NCBI GenBank assembly: GCA_033439795.1
Contig: JAUTDP010000004.1
Coordinates: 3,348,001 to 3,412,000, forward strand
DNA: 64,000 nt
Reading direction: 5' to 3'
Source: Sordaria brevicollis
Lineage: Eukaryota > Ascomycota > Sordariomycetes > Sordariales > Sordariaceae
The notes beneath the pieces are model-generated. The model was not told where the DNA came from, made no database searches, and saw only the letters and a program-made list of their open reading frames with translations. Shown piece after piece: positions 1-9,501 of this stretch (positions are counted from its first letter, which is position 1; each line of letters begins with the position of its first letter). Position numbers and translations under genes: made by a program.

Positions 1-907
1 CAGAGTATACTCGAACCGGCTCGATGTTCCAGTCCTTCAGCAGCTGCTGGAGGATCTCATCTACGAGTCCGCCGAGCTCGAGGTTTGACATGCCGCCAAA
101 GTTGCTAACCAACAAAACCGTCTCGTCACCGGGATTGAACTTGACGTAACCTCTCTCAGGATCTGTCTCGTCCAGGCAGTACTTGAGAATCTTCTGCACA
201 AGGCCCTCGGCCGAAGGTGCTGGTGATAGCCTCCAGTAGCCAGGTTCATTGTGCGGTCCAGTTCCCAGCTCCAGTTCGCCCTCTGCCAGGGCTCCGTGTT
301 CGGTCCTTCCCGGGACGTGACAATGGTCGAGAGTAGCAGAGATGCTGACAATCGAGTTGGCAAATGCAGTGCCAAAGTCGTAAAGCTCATCGAGAGTTGC
401 CCCCTGAGCAGCTGTCGCACCGAGAACCTTGAGCACACCGATCTGTCCGGCAAGACCACGTCTTCCGACTAAAGAGCCGTTCTTCTTCCCGATCGAGACG
501 TCATCGCCGCAGATGAGCATCTTACACGGATTGCCCTTTGCTTTGGTCTTCTCGGCCGCGAGTCCAAAGTGAAGACAGTCTCCTGTGTAATTCGTAATTA
601 CCAGGAGAGTGCCCTTGTCGGATGGCACTGCCTCTACCGCGGCCAGAATTTGCTTCGTGCTCGGTGAAGCGAATACGTCTCCCATCACGGCTGCCGCGAG
701 CAAGTTGGTCCCCACGTAACCTGCCCAGGCAGGCTCGTGGCCGGATCCTCCACCGCTGACAATGCTGACATTGGACCGAGGTGCTTCGGAGTCGTATACG
801 ACTTTGTTGGCTTCGTCCAGGTTGAGTCGAGGGTTGGAGGCAACGATGCCGCGGAGAGCTTTGGGGACGAGTCCGTCCAGTGACGGGAAGAGGTGACGGG
901 TTGACAT
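1..907 (-). CDS. Dihydroxyacetone/erythrulose-type kinase, N-terminal part (runs off window)
   Basis: An uninterrupted reading frame of about 302 codons starts at ATG 907 and leaves the window at base 1, so the C-terminal nucleotide-binding (DhaL-like) half is not visible. The visible part is a DAK1/DhaK domain. It has the SGGGSGHEP glycine loop at residues 51-59, a TNYTGDCLHFG segment, an LDHCHVPG segment and an HNEPG loop, all usual in eukaryotic single-chain DHA kinases. Known members phosphorylate dihydroxyacetone; relatives (Yarrowia EYK1, bacterial LerK/DerK) phosphorylate erythrulose. The neighbouring RpiB- and TIM-like isomerases favour a tetrulose kinase by inference. It is divergent from the RpiB-like gene across 630 bp, suggesting a shared promoter. 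No intron is seen in the visible part. The kinase family is certain; the substrate is not. Confidence 0.9.
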   Translation of the reverse strand, partial: MSTRHLFPSLDGLVPKALRGIVASNPRLNLDEANKVVYDSEAPRSNVSIVSGGGSGHEPAWAGYVGTNLLAAAVMGDVFASPSTKQILAAVEAVPSDKGTLLVITNYTGDCLHFGLAAEKTKAKGNPCKMLICGDDVSIGKKNGSLVGRRGLAGQIGVLKVLGATAAQGATLDELYDFGTAFANSIVSISATLDHCHVPGRTEHGALAEGELELGTGPHNEPGYWRLSPAPSAEGLVQKILKYCLDETDPERGYVKFNPGDETVLLVSNFGGMSNLELGGLVDEILQQLLKDWNIEPVRVYS

Positions 908-1537
908 GGTGAGGCTGTTTGTGAATCGTAGAGAGAACACACAAAGCAGACACAAAGAAGGAAGTGTGCTTATGAAGATGTATGAGGTCACCGGTGGGAT
1001 ATGAAAGTCCTCAGGGTTGATCACATACGAGTCTCTGACCTGACATGGGTCATAGAGGTATCGTCCGGTGTGTGCCTAGCAGGCCTGGAACACTCGTGTG
1101 ATACTTCTTCCCCTCCTCAACCCACCATACCGTTTGCATCATTTCCGGTCCAGGGTTCTTGCTCAATTGCCGTGAGTAACTCTGGATTTCCCCTTCAAGA
1201 TTCTAGACATGTACCAAAGGAGGGGCAATCAAACAGGGCTCTGAGAGTGGTGGTGGCAATACCTAGTTGGAGCGGGAAGAGTGACAAAGTGACCCCCAAT
1301 TCTTCCGGTTTACCCAGAACGGCATCACCTACGTTCTGGCTAAATGATAAATCCGAGGGTGCTTCGTCTATTGTCTTGGCTTCATCCGAGGAAGCTATTG
1401 CCGGTCATTAGTCACGATGTGACAAACTTGGGAATTCGAAGTTATAGGTGCTTATATGGTTATCAAGAACAAAGAGGACGTCTTCAGTAGTTTCGCAGGT
1501 CAGTTCACCGTCGAATTTGCAGTGATATCCACAGAAA
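908..1537. promoter_or_regulatory. Divergent intergenic region between the kinase and RpiB-like genes
   Basis: These 630 bp separate two head-to-head genes that look functionally linked, so this is the likely shared promoter. A 136-codon open frame (1001-1411) lies inside but has no recognisable motif. I could not identify a specific factor binding site by eye. Confidence 0.5.
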
Positions 1538-2178
1538 ATGGCTTCAGAAACACAACAACCTCGCTGGCGCATTGCCGTCGGTTGTGATGTAAGTGCTCTT
1601 TCCAGCTTCTCAAACTTCTGAATTCCCCTTGATCGTTTCAGTTTGGCAGAGAAGCATCACTAACAGCTTCTTTACCAAACCCACAGGACGCCGGCATCAA
1701 CTACAAAGACAAAATCAAATCCGACTTCTCCTCCGACCCTCGCGTCGCTTCCGTCATCGACGTCGGCGTCGCCCACGACTCCGAAGACAAAACCAAAGCA
1801 TACCCACACATCGCCACCGCCGCCGCCAAGCTAGTTGCCTCAGGCGAATGCGATCGCGCTTTGCTCATCTGCGGTACAGGGCTAGGAGTAGCCATCGCGG
1901 CCAACAAGATCAAAGGCATCCGGGCGGTCACCGCCCACGACAGTTTCTCGGTAGAGAGAGCGGTCCTCAGCAACAATGCCCAGGTGCTTTGCATGGGGGA
2001 GAGGGTGGTAGGACTAGAGCTGGCACGGAGGCTGGCGAAGGAGTGGTTGGGGTACGTCTTTGACGAGAAGAGTGCTAGTGCGGAGAAGGTGAAGGTTATT
2101 CATCACTATGAGGGGCAGGAGGGGGGTGTGGGAGGGGATGTTAATGGGAGGGAGGCTGACGAGGTCAAGGGGTGCTAA
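1538..2178 (+). CDS. RpiB/LacAB-type sugar-phosphate isomerase (possible D-erythrulose-4-phosphate isomerase)
   Basis: Two exons, 1538-1588 and 1687-2178; the intron 1589-1686 has GTAAGT, a CACTAAC branch site and an ACAG end. The product is 180 residues, slightly longer than bacterial RpiB (about 150). It contains the RpiB core: an N-terminal GCDDAGINYK segment, the catalytic-cysteine loop [16 protein letters not shown], then IRAVTAHD and [15 protein letters not shown]. RpiB proteins interconvert aldose and ketose 5-phosphates; homologues in erythritol pathways (Yarrowia EYI2, bacterial DerI) act on D-erythrulose 4-phosphate. The kinase, TIM-like and aldolase neighbours support a C4 role by inference. 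The C-terminal 20 or so residues are glycine-rich and poorly constrained. Family assignment is firm; substrate is inferred. Confidence 0.9.
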
Positions 2179-3194
2179 TTTTCCCACTGGAAACTTTCTT
2201 TTTTACTTTTGGATGGGTTGTCTTTGTCGTCTTGGATTTGGGTAGGTAGGAAGCATTTGATTACACTTCGTTCGAGGTTTGCTCGACAATCGCGAACAAA
2301 CGTTGGGATGATCATGGCTTACACAAGATGAAAGCCAAGTACTTTCTTGCTCAGAGCCACTCCGCCTTCCCCAGATTCCGGTTGAATGCAATGTCAATCC
2401 GTTCTCCATTTTGCCATGAAATCCAGACCAGTTTGATCGTGGGGAAAACCCACTCGTCTGAGTCTGACAGCTTCGAGAGTCTTGTCTTGTGTGCCCCTTC
2501 CGGATATCGTAACCCGACCCCCAAACCAAGTGGGCTCGGGTGTCATTGCCCCGAACTTAGCTAGATGACCCCAGGACAAACGCCAAGAAGATTTTGACAT
2601 CTGCAGAGCGACCACGAGCTTGTGACAAAATGGAAGTTTGTGGAGAGCGTTGAAACCCCCCCCAGGATCTTGTTGGATTAACGACACTTGGCCGAGAAAG
2701 GTCATCCGCTCGGTTGGGACTTGAGACGATGCAAACGACTTTTTGAATGGTGTCGGCAAAAAACGAGGAAAAGTGATGTTCGGGGGAAGAATTGGAGACA
2801 AACGAACGGCTAACGGCTAACGAACCTATAACGGGTGCGCTTATCCGCGGGGTAAAAGGACGGTTAGCTCCGAGTGTTCTTTTCCCTGATCATCATCACC
2901 ACCGGCGTTTTGCCAAGACATCAAACAGTCTGTGTCTCTTCAGGTGTCCGTCATCGACTTTCCGTCCGGAGACGAAGATATCGAAGTGGTAGCAAATAGT
3001 GATTACAATCACAACATCCCACGTATACCCAGATCGGTGATCAACCGAGATCAATTCGAGAATCACTCTGCCACCTATCCAGAAGGACCCCTCACACTCA
3101 GATTCTCGAATACAGTTTCGTAACCAACCCTACCACTCAAATTCAGCAACACGTCACTTGAGCACGTCGATAGTGAAGAAATATAAACACCAAA
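2179..3194. other. Intergenic, upstream of TIM-like gene
   Basis: About 1.0 kb between two co-directional genes. Several short open frames on both strands have no recognisable protein motif. It probably holds the RpiB-like 3' UTR and the TIM-like promoter and leader. Confidence 0.5.
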
Positions 3195-4067
3195 ATGTCG
3201 TCCTCGGTACCTCCCAGCCCTCACCGGCGTCGTTTAGTAGGCGTCTCAACAAAAATGTACTTCTCCCACGCCCGCACCACGCAATTCATCGCCTCCTTCA
3301 TCGATGGCCACCTCCAACATCACACCTCTACAAACCCCAATTTAGCCGCTTCCCTCGCATCGAAAATCGACATCTTTATCATCCCTGATTTCCTGTCATT
3401 GACGTCAGCTGTGGAGCAATCCACCCGTCGTCAGACAACAGATGGACCAAAGGTGTTGGTCGGAGCACAGGATTGTCACTGGGAAGACTCCGGCCCGTTC
3501 ACGGGGGAAGTCTCACCCTCTGTCCTGGCGGAAGTAGGATGCAGCATCGTCGAAATCGGGCACGCTGAACGTCGACGCTTCTTTGGTGAAACGGACGCCA
3601 TAACTGCAAAGAAAGCGCAAGCGGTGGCGAGAAACGGGATGATACCCCTGATCTGCGTAGGGGAGGGAGAAGCTGGTGGATCACCCGGTCAAGTAGAAGA
3701 GGCACAGGAAGAGGTGGTGAGGCAAGTGGAAAGTTGTTTGGAGGGCGTTGATGAGATGAAGGAGGTCTGGATAGCGTATGAGCCTGTTTGGGCTATTGGG
3801 GCGAAGGAGCCGGCGGGGAAGGAACATGTTAGGGCTGTGGTGAGAGCTGTAAGGAAAAGTGAGGTGGTAAGAAGAAGGGAGGGGAAGGGAGGGATGACGA
3901 GAATTTTATATGGGGGGAGTGCTGGGCCGGGATTGTTTGCGCAGCTGAAGGAGGAGGATGGAGTGGATGGGCTGTTTTTGGGGAGGTTTGCGCATGAGGA
4001 GGGACAGTTCTGGAAGACGATATGTGAGGTTGCTGAGGTTGATGATTCGAAGGGGAGAGCGGAGTAG
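3195..4067 (+). CDS. Triosephosphate-isomerase-like protein (possible L-erythrulose-1-phosphate isomerase)
   Basis: A single exon encoding 290 residues, longer than housekeeping TIM (about 248). It keeps the catalytic lysine in STKMYF, the electrophilic histidine in EIGHAERR, the catalytic glutamate and loop in AYEPVWAIG, and the phosphate-binding YGGSAGP and GLFLGRF segments. The usual NWKMN strand-1 motif is replaced, so the substrate-contacting Asn before the Lys is Ser and the Trp is Thr. This substitution and the cluster context point to a specialised paralogue such as EYI1/LerI, which isomerise L-erythrulose 1-phosphate, rather than the glycolytic enzyme. The start is the first ATG (AAAATGTCG context), with no other ATG before the TIM core except that of KMYF. 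Catalytic competence is likely; substrate is inferred. Confidence 0.9.
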   Translation: MSSSVPPSPHRRRLVGVSTKMYFSHARTTQFIASFIDGHLQHHTSTNPNLAASLASKIDIFIIPDFLSLTSAVEQSTRRQTTDGPKVLVGAQDCHWEDSGPFTGEVSPSVLAEVGCSIVEIGHAERRRFFGETDAITAKKAQAVARNGMIPLICVGEGEAGGSPGQVEEAQEEVVRQVESCLEGVDEMKEVWIAYEPVWAIGAKEPAGKEHVRAVVRAVRKSEVVRRREGKGGMTRILYGGSAGPGLFAQLKEEDGVDGLFLGRFAHEEGQFWKTICEVAEVDDSKGRAE

Positions 4068-4358
4068 ATTGTTGGTTATGATTGAAGTTATAGTAATGGT
4101 TCAGGAGTGATAATTTAATAAATTACTGTCCTGATGATTCTCGCCAACTCTCAGCTAAGGTACTGTGCCATGATTGGAAGCGCGAATGAATCTTTTTAGG
4201 GGTTAGAGTGCCAGTGTTAATCCCAACCCTTTCTTTGAGCAGAGGTAAGAAAGAAGGGGTCGTCACTAGAGTGCAACGCAGAGAGTACAAGGTAAACCGG
4301 GATTTCAAAGGCTTCTTTTCTCCTTGGATTTATCGTGAGAGATATCTGACAGGCTATT

Positions 4359-5225
4359 CTAAGCCTTGCCAGCACTTCCCAACCAATGCATATACTGCTC
4401 AATAGCCTCTTGCATCGCCTTCGTGCCAGCCTCAATCACGCTCGTCAACGGTTTCCCTTCCATCTCCTTCTGAACCCTCGCATAGTGGTTGTTCATGCCC
4501 TTGTTGATGTTGACCTTGGTCACGCCGCCAGCCATGCACTTCCTGAAGATTTCCTCATCAAAGGGATCCGCACCATGCAACACCAGCCTGACCCTCTCGC
4601 CCACCCGCTCATTGATGGCCTGCAGACGGTCATACTCCAGCTGAATGCCCCTAGGGCCATACTCGCCGTGGACGTTTCCGAAAGCAGGGGCCAGCATGTC
4701 AATGCCCGTGTTGACGAACTCCTCAGCCTCTTCAGGAGTGGTCAAGAGACCTTCCAAATCCGCTGTCTCCGCCACGCCGTCCTCGCCGCCCTCAATGCGA
4801 CCAGGCTCCGCTTCAGCAGCGATCCCGCGCTCATGGCAGTATTTCACCAGCTCGGCCGTGAGCTTCAGGTTCTCTTCCTTCTCGTAGTGGCTCATGTCGC
4901 ACATGATACTGTCGAAGCCATCGGGGATGTCGGCGGCGCGGCGAACAAGCTCGGGTGTCTGCGCATGATCCAAGTGTAGGGAAACGGGTACGCTGGCGCT
5001 GTGGGCAGCATCAGCGGCGGCTTTGACGAGAGAGTCACCCGCGTACTGGATGGCCCATGGGAAGAGAAGGACCATGGCTGGTGATTTGGCGGCCTCGGCG
5101 GCCTTGACTGTCGCGATGATGGACTCGATGTTGTAGCAGCACATGCCGGGCACAGCGTAACCGCCGGCCTTGGCCTTGTTGAGGATGGACATAGTCCTGT
5201 TCTCGGATAGGGGTGGGCGACCCAT
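4359..5225 (-). CDS. Class II (zinc) ketose-bisphosphate aldolase, GatY/KbaY-like
   Basis: An intronless frame of 288 residues. Class II aldolase landmarks are clear: VPGMCCYN near the N-terminus, the HLDHAQ zinc-site histidine segment, the AEPGRIEGGEDG glutamate segment, AFGNVHG (zinc His), VLHGAD (zinc His) and the phosphate-binding KVNINKG. Length and motifs fit the short tagatose-bisphosphate/GatY-like branch rather than the roughly 360-residue fungal glycolytic FBA1. Such enzymes split a ketose phosphate into DHAP and an aldehyde. It is convergent with the TIM-like gene (about 290 bp) and divergent from the dehydrogenase (938 bp). In plants a homologous aldolase domain is fused to two hydroxyacid dehydrogenase domains and a DUF1537 kinase domain, which suggests these neighbours share a pathway. 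The natural substrate is unknown. Confidence 0.92.
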   Translation of the reverse strand: MGRPPLSENRTMSILNKAKAGGYAVPGMCCYNIESIIATVKAAEAAKSPAMVLLFPWAIQYAGDSLVKAAADAAHSASVPVSLHLDHAQTPELVRRAADIPDGFDSIMCDMSHYEKEENLKLTAELVKYCHERGIAAEAEPGRIEGGEDGVAETADLEGLLTTPEEAEEFVNTGIDMLAPAFGNVHGEYGPRGIQLEYDRLQAINERVGERVRLVLHGADPFDEEIFRKCMAGGVTKVNINKGMNNHYARVQKEMEGKPLTSVIEAGTKAMQEAIEQYMHWLGSAGKA

Positions 5226-6163
5226 GGTTGCTGTTGGAATTGGTCTTGACTGTGGTGTGGTGTCTCACAAGGCAAGAAAGGTGAAGAAAGTGAAAACAAA
5301 GCAAGATGAACTGATGGAACAGGCAAGTTGTTGTGGTCTGCCTGCCTCGTTATGCTAAGCTACAAGACGCTTCCGCTTCTGTCACTGACAAAAGTTGCCT
5401 CACCTTACTCACAAGCAAGATTGGCTAAAAAATAGGCAGTACTCGAAAGAGCCGTGATTAGCCAGCAGCCGAGTCTCGGGAATAGTTTATCCTTCGAGAG
5501 TGTTGCCAAGTTGAAGGATGTCATCGACATGTTCCAGAATGGGCAAACCGAGGCGGGCAATTGTCCATTGGGATGACATGACCCCCAACTTTGACCCCAA
5601 ATTGCCAAGCCTAAACCCCGACTTGACCCCGATCGAGTTTGGATGTTATGCAACTCTTTTAGCCTAATGGTGACGCAGTACGTACCTTGCGGGACACTTG
5701 CTTGAGGGGGAATTTCCCCAGCTGCTTATTGGCTTTCTGCCATGGTCATGGAGAAAGCGGATGATCATATGGTTGAAGATCATCTCCAGGCTCAAATCCT
5801 TTGACATTTAGGCGGGGGTGGGGGAGAAGAGGAGGAGGAACGGCTTATAGCCAAGTCTCGGTGTAAGACTGGTGGATCATGCCATGTTACTGTTCATCCG
5901 AAAACGGCCTGCTGGCATCGGGCTTTTGACAAAACGAAATGACGTTCTTACCGTGGGGGAAGGTTGGCTTTCCCTCAAGTATGGGGAATGGAATCTCTGT
6001 AGAAGAGTGATGGTTGCTTGGACGACAAGCTTGCCATACCCATCACCACAACATATCGACCAGAGCCTACCTTTCAGTGACGCTTCCTATCTCGAAGCCA
6101 CCCAGCACTCGGTCATCACTGTTCATCTGCTCGGAGACTGCCCATCGCCAACTCAAGCAAAGC
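5226..6163. promoter_or_regulatory. Divergent promoter region of aldolase and dehydrogenase
   Basis: 938 bp between two head-to-head genes whose products correspond to domains of one plant fusion protein; co-regulation is likely. The dehydrogenase reading frame stays open about 50 codons upstream of its chosen start. No specific operator is recognised. Confidence 0.45.
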
Positions 6164-7513
6164 ATGGCGGACATCAAGCAACCCGTGGCCTTCATCGGCC
6201 TCGGAGCCATGGGCTTCGGCATGGCCACCCATCTCGTCAAGCAAGGCTACCCTGTAACGGGCTTCGATGTCTGGCCTCCAACGCTCGAGAAGTTCTCATC
6301 CGCCGGCGGTCTGACTGCCACCACCCCGGCCTCAGCCGTGGCCGACAAGTCGCTTTGCGTTTGCATGGTAGCCACCGCCCAACAGGCCCAGTCTGTACTC
6401 ATCGACGGGCCAGACGCCGCCGCTCCCGCTCTGCCTCAAGGGGCTGTTATCCTCCTCTGCTCCACCGTCCCCTGTGACTATGTCCAGTCTCTAGCCAGGC
6501 AGCTCTCCGCCATTGGCCGTCCGGACATCCATCTGATCGACTGCCCTGTCTCTGGCGGTGCCGCTCGCGCTGCCGATGGCACTCTTTCCATCATGGCGGG
6601 TGTGCCCTCGGAAGAAGCCCTGAGCAAGTCCAAGCCGCTTCTCGAGGAGCTTGCCGATCCGGCCAAGCTCTATATCGTACAGGGCGGCATCGGCGCTGGT
6701 AGTAACATGAAGATGGTGCACCAGGTGCTTGCAGCTGTGCAGATTCTCGCGGCAAGCGAGGCCATGGGCTTCGCCACTCATCTGGGACTGGACCTGGCGA
6801 AGACGAACGAGGCCGTGCTCAACTCGGATGCGTGGAACTGGATGTTTGAGCATCGGACACCGAGGATGCTGACCAACTATCAGCCCATTGCGAGTGCGAC
6901 GGTGATCATTGTCAAGGACACCGGCATCATCACGTCCGAGGCCAGGAGGAGCGGGTTCCCAACGCTGATGACGAGCGTCGCCGAGCAAGTGTACTTCTCA
7001 GCAGTAGGCAGGGGATACGGGCCAGACGACGACAGTGGGCTGGTACGGCTGTACGCCGAAGGAAAGGGCAAGGTTGGACCGGTTCAAGGGACTGCTGGTA
7101 GCGACGAGGAGAAGCTGGCACTGGTTATCGGGCTGTTGAAGGGTATTTTGCTTTGCTCGGCAGCTGAGTCTCTGGCCTTTGCGGATAAGGTCGGGCTGGA
7201 CCTCGACCAGGTGTACGACCTGTGTATCAACGCGGCGGGAGGAAGCCAGCCGCTGAAGAAATATGGCCCAAGTATCATCAAGGCCTTCCGGGAGGGGACG
7301 GCGAGGCAGGGTTGGACTGCTGCTGAGGATGAGACGGGTCTCAAGGAGGTCGCGGATGGTCTCTCTGCGGCTGTCGAGGAGGCGCAAAGACTCAAGGCGC
7401 CCGTCTTCTTGGGCAGCCAGGCTTTGAATGTCATCCGACTTGCGCTACAGTCGAGTCCAGCTGGAGTTGCGGCGGGAGCTGTGGTGAAGGTGTGGAACTC
7501 GACGAGCAGTTGA
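6164..7513 (+). CDS. Two-domain beta-hydroxyacid dehydrogenase (3-HIBADH/L-threonate dehydrogenase-like)
   Basis: Intronless, 449 residues from ATG 6164; the frame is open back to 6014 but those residues look like leader sequence. The Rossmann fingerprint GLGAMGFGMATHL lies near residue 10, with the substrate-binding DCPVSGG segment near residue 125. The catalytic-lysine helix GSNMKMVHQ begins the first C-terminal helical domain, with His where the family usually has Asn. A second 6PGDH-like helical domain follows (EKLALVIGLLKG, AAGGSQPLKKYG). Ordinary 3-HIBADH is about 300 residues, so the duplicated C-terminal domain marks the fungal/plant LtnD-like subfamily. It probably oxidises a short hydroxyacid such as a tetronate with NAD(P)+. 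Divergent from the class II aldolase. Function is inferred from family and neighbours. Confidence 0.88.
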   Translation: MADIKQPVAFIGLGAMGFGMATHLVKQGYPVTGFDVWPPTLEKFSSAGGLTATTPASAVADKSLCVCMVATAQQAQSVLIDGPDAAAPALPQGAVILLCSTVPCDYVQSLARQLSAIGRPDIHLIDCPVSGGAARAADGTLSIMAGVPSEEALSKSKPLLEELADPAKLYIVQGGIGAGSNMKMVHQVLAAVQILAASEAMGFATHLGLDLAKTNEAVLNSDAWNWMFEHRTPRMLTNYQPIASATVIIVKDTGIITSEARRSGFPTLMTSVAEQVYFSAVGRGYGPDDDSGLVRLYAEGKGKVGPVQGTAGSDEEKLALVIGLLKGILLCSAAESLAFADKVGLDLDQVYDLCINAAGGSQPLKKYGPSIIKAFREGTARQGWTAAEDETGLKEVADGLSAAVEEAQRLKAPVFLGSQALNVIRLALQSSPAGVAAGAVVKVWNSTSS

Positions 7514-8228
7514 GGTACTGTGTAGATAGAGGTAGTTTGAGATTGGATGAAAATTGAAGTCGAAGATGATGTTAACAACGGCGGACCCGAGGCGGTTTGC
7601 TCTTTCCTCCACAAGATTGATCTGTGTTCCTCAAATGCTCCTTTCCATCTCTCACTTTCATGCCTGTGCCGTGCCACCTCCCGTCGGTCTTTCATCCCAC
7701 GCCTTCCATTCGTGAGCTGGAGGTCATTCTTTCTATTCCCTGATAAGTTGACGAGGGAGAAAAACCCGAGCGGTTAACTTCACCTTCGAATCTTCTGCCA
7801 GTCAAGAGCCGTTCGGAGCACCATTAGCTGGAGGATGTCTCATTTTGTTGTTCAGGGCAGTTGAAAAGAGGTTCATTCGTTCAGGTTCTGATTCCATTCT
7901 CAACTCTTGGCTGTCGAGGGTCGGGTTTGCTTATAGGTGGGTCTCAGGGGTTTGCGCCCCAAATCCACAGCGGCAGCTGCCACTGTAGCCACTAAAATCA
8001 CCCCCCGCACTCCCCGAAGCTTGACTCCTGTCTTCTCCTCACGGGAACTCGCGTCTCCAAGCGGAACTCTGGCTACCTAACTTTCCCAAGACGCGTACCT
8101 CTACATCTTCCCACCCAAGAGCGCGACCAGAGCATTCCAACAGCTTCAGCGAAACAACGTCCTGACCAGTTTCTACTTTTCCCCAGATTTCAAATCTTCA
8201 CCTACCGAACGAAACAATCTGCGCCGAA
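7514..8228. other. Intergenic, dehydrogenase 3' end to dim-5 promoter
   Basis: About 715 bp holding the end of the sugar cluster and the dim-5 upstream region. Pyrimidine-rich stretches and CCACCC/ACCC tracts occur just before the dim-5 start, as is common in fungal promoters. No further gene is seen. Confidence 0.45.
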
Positions 8229-9292
8229 ATGGAGGAAGCTTTCCGCCCTCACTTCTTCAAGCACGGGAAGCCAGATGTAAGTGTTGTTTTCCACTTCATC
8301 CCCCATCCAACATTGAACGTGGGCTAACGGGTTTCTGACCACAGGCCGATCCAAAAGAGAAAGAGAACTGCCATTGGTGTCAGGTCCGATCTTTCGCAAC
8401 CCACGCTAAACTACCCATATCCATCGTGAACCGCGAGGACGATGCCTTTCTCAACCCAAATTTCCGGTTCATCGACCACTCGGTCGTAGGCGACAACGTT
8501 CCCGTCGCCGATCAGTCCTTCCGCATCGGCTGCTCATGCGCCAGTGACGAGGAATGCATGTACTCGACATGTGAATGTCTTGACGAGATGGCACCGGATA
8601 CCGATGAAGAAGAGGATCCCCATACTCGGAAAAAGCGATTCGCCTATTACTCCCAAGGAGCCAAAAAGGGACTGTTGCGGGATAGAGTCTTGCAGTCCCA
8701 AGAGCCCATTTACGAGTGTCACGAAGGCTGCGCCTGTTCGAAGAATTGCCCAAATCGAGTAGTTGAACGTGGCCGGACGGTGCCTTTGCAGATTTTTAGG
8801 ACCAAGGACAGGGGATGGGGCGTCAAGTGCCCAGTCAATATCAAGAGGGGGCAATTCGTCGACCGGTATTTGGGCGAAATCATTACTAGCGAGGAGGCCG
8901 ACCGGCGACGAGCAGAGTCGAATATCGCCAGACGGAAAGATGTCTATTTGTTCGCCCTCGACAAGTTTTCCGACCCGAACTCTCTAGATCCCTTTCTGGC
9001 CGCGCAGCCGTTGGAGGTTGACGGCGAGTGGATGAGTGGACCTACTAGGTTCATCAATCACAGCTGCGACCCCAACATGGCCATCTTTGCGCGGGTGGGC
9101 GACCACGCTGACAAGCATCTTCACGACCTCGCGCTGTTCGCCATCAGGGATATTCCCAAGGGGACCGAGCTGACATTCGACTATGTCAACGGCTTAACCG
9201 GGCTGGAGAGCGACGCCCATGACCCGTCCAAAATCTCGGAGATGACAAAATGTCTCTGTGGAACGGCCAAGTGCAGAGGCTACCTGTGGTAA
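8229..9292 (+). CDS. dim-5: Histone H3 lysine-9 trimethyltransferase DIM-5
   Basis: Exons 8229-8276 and 8345-9292 (intron 8277-8344) encode 331 residues, the full length of N. crassa DIM-5. The order is: N-terminal segment with FRPHFF; the nine-cysteine pre-SET zinc cluster (GCSCASDEECMYSTCEC to CSKNCPNRVV); the SET domain with RGWGVKC, YLGEIIT and RFINHSCDPNM (Asn about 254); ELTFDYVNG, where Phe at the F/Y switch is typical of trimethylases; and post-SET CLCGTAKCRGYLW. In Neurospora this nuclear enzyme makes H3K9me3 that directs DNA methylation through HP1 and DIM-2. Sequence and length match so closely that orthology is nearly certain. All catalytic and zinc residues I checked are present. 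Confidence 0.98.
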
Positions 9293-9467
9293 AGGGAGGA
9301 TCATAGCTTGGAACGCGGCAATGTTGTGCCCATCAAGATCACTTGACGATGCGTTCCACCCGGCTCCATACCTTTGTCTGGTGACCTGGACTTGTCGTCT
9401 GGCCTACAACTCACAACTAATGCAACCGTTGCAGGAAGCAAATGTACACATGAAGCTTCCACCACTG

Positions 9468-9501
<34 letters not shown>

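Noticed and set aside
1001..1411. 136-codon plus-strand frame between the kinase and RpiB-like genes
   Set aside because: It fills a divergent promoter, has no recognisable motif, and its amino-acid order looks random.
4386..4979. 197-codon frame opposite the aldolase
   Set aside because: It is antisense to a certain class II aldolase; GC-rich third positions make such shadows long.
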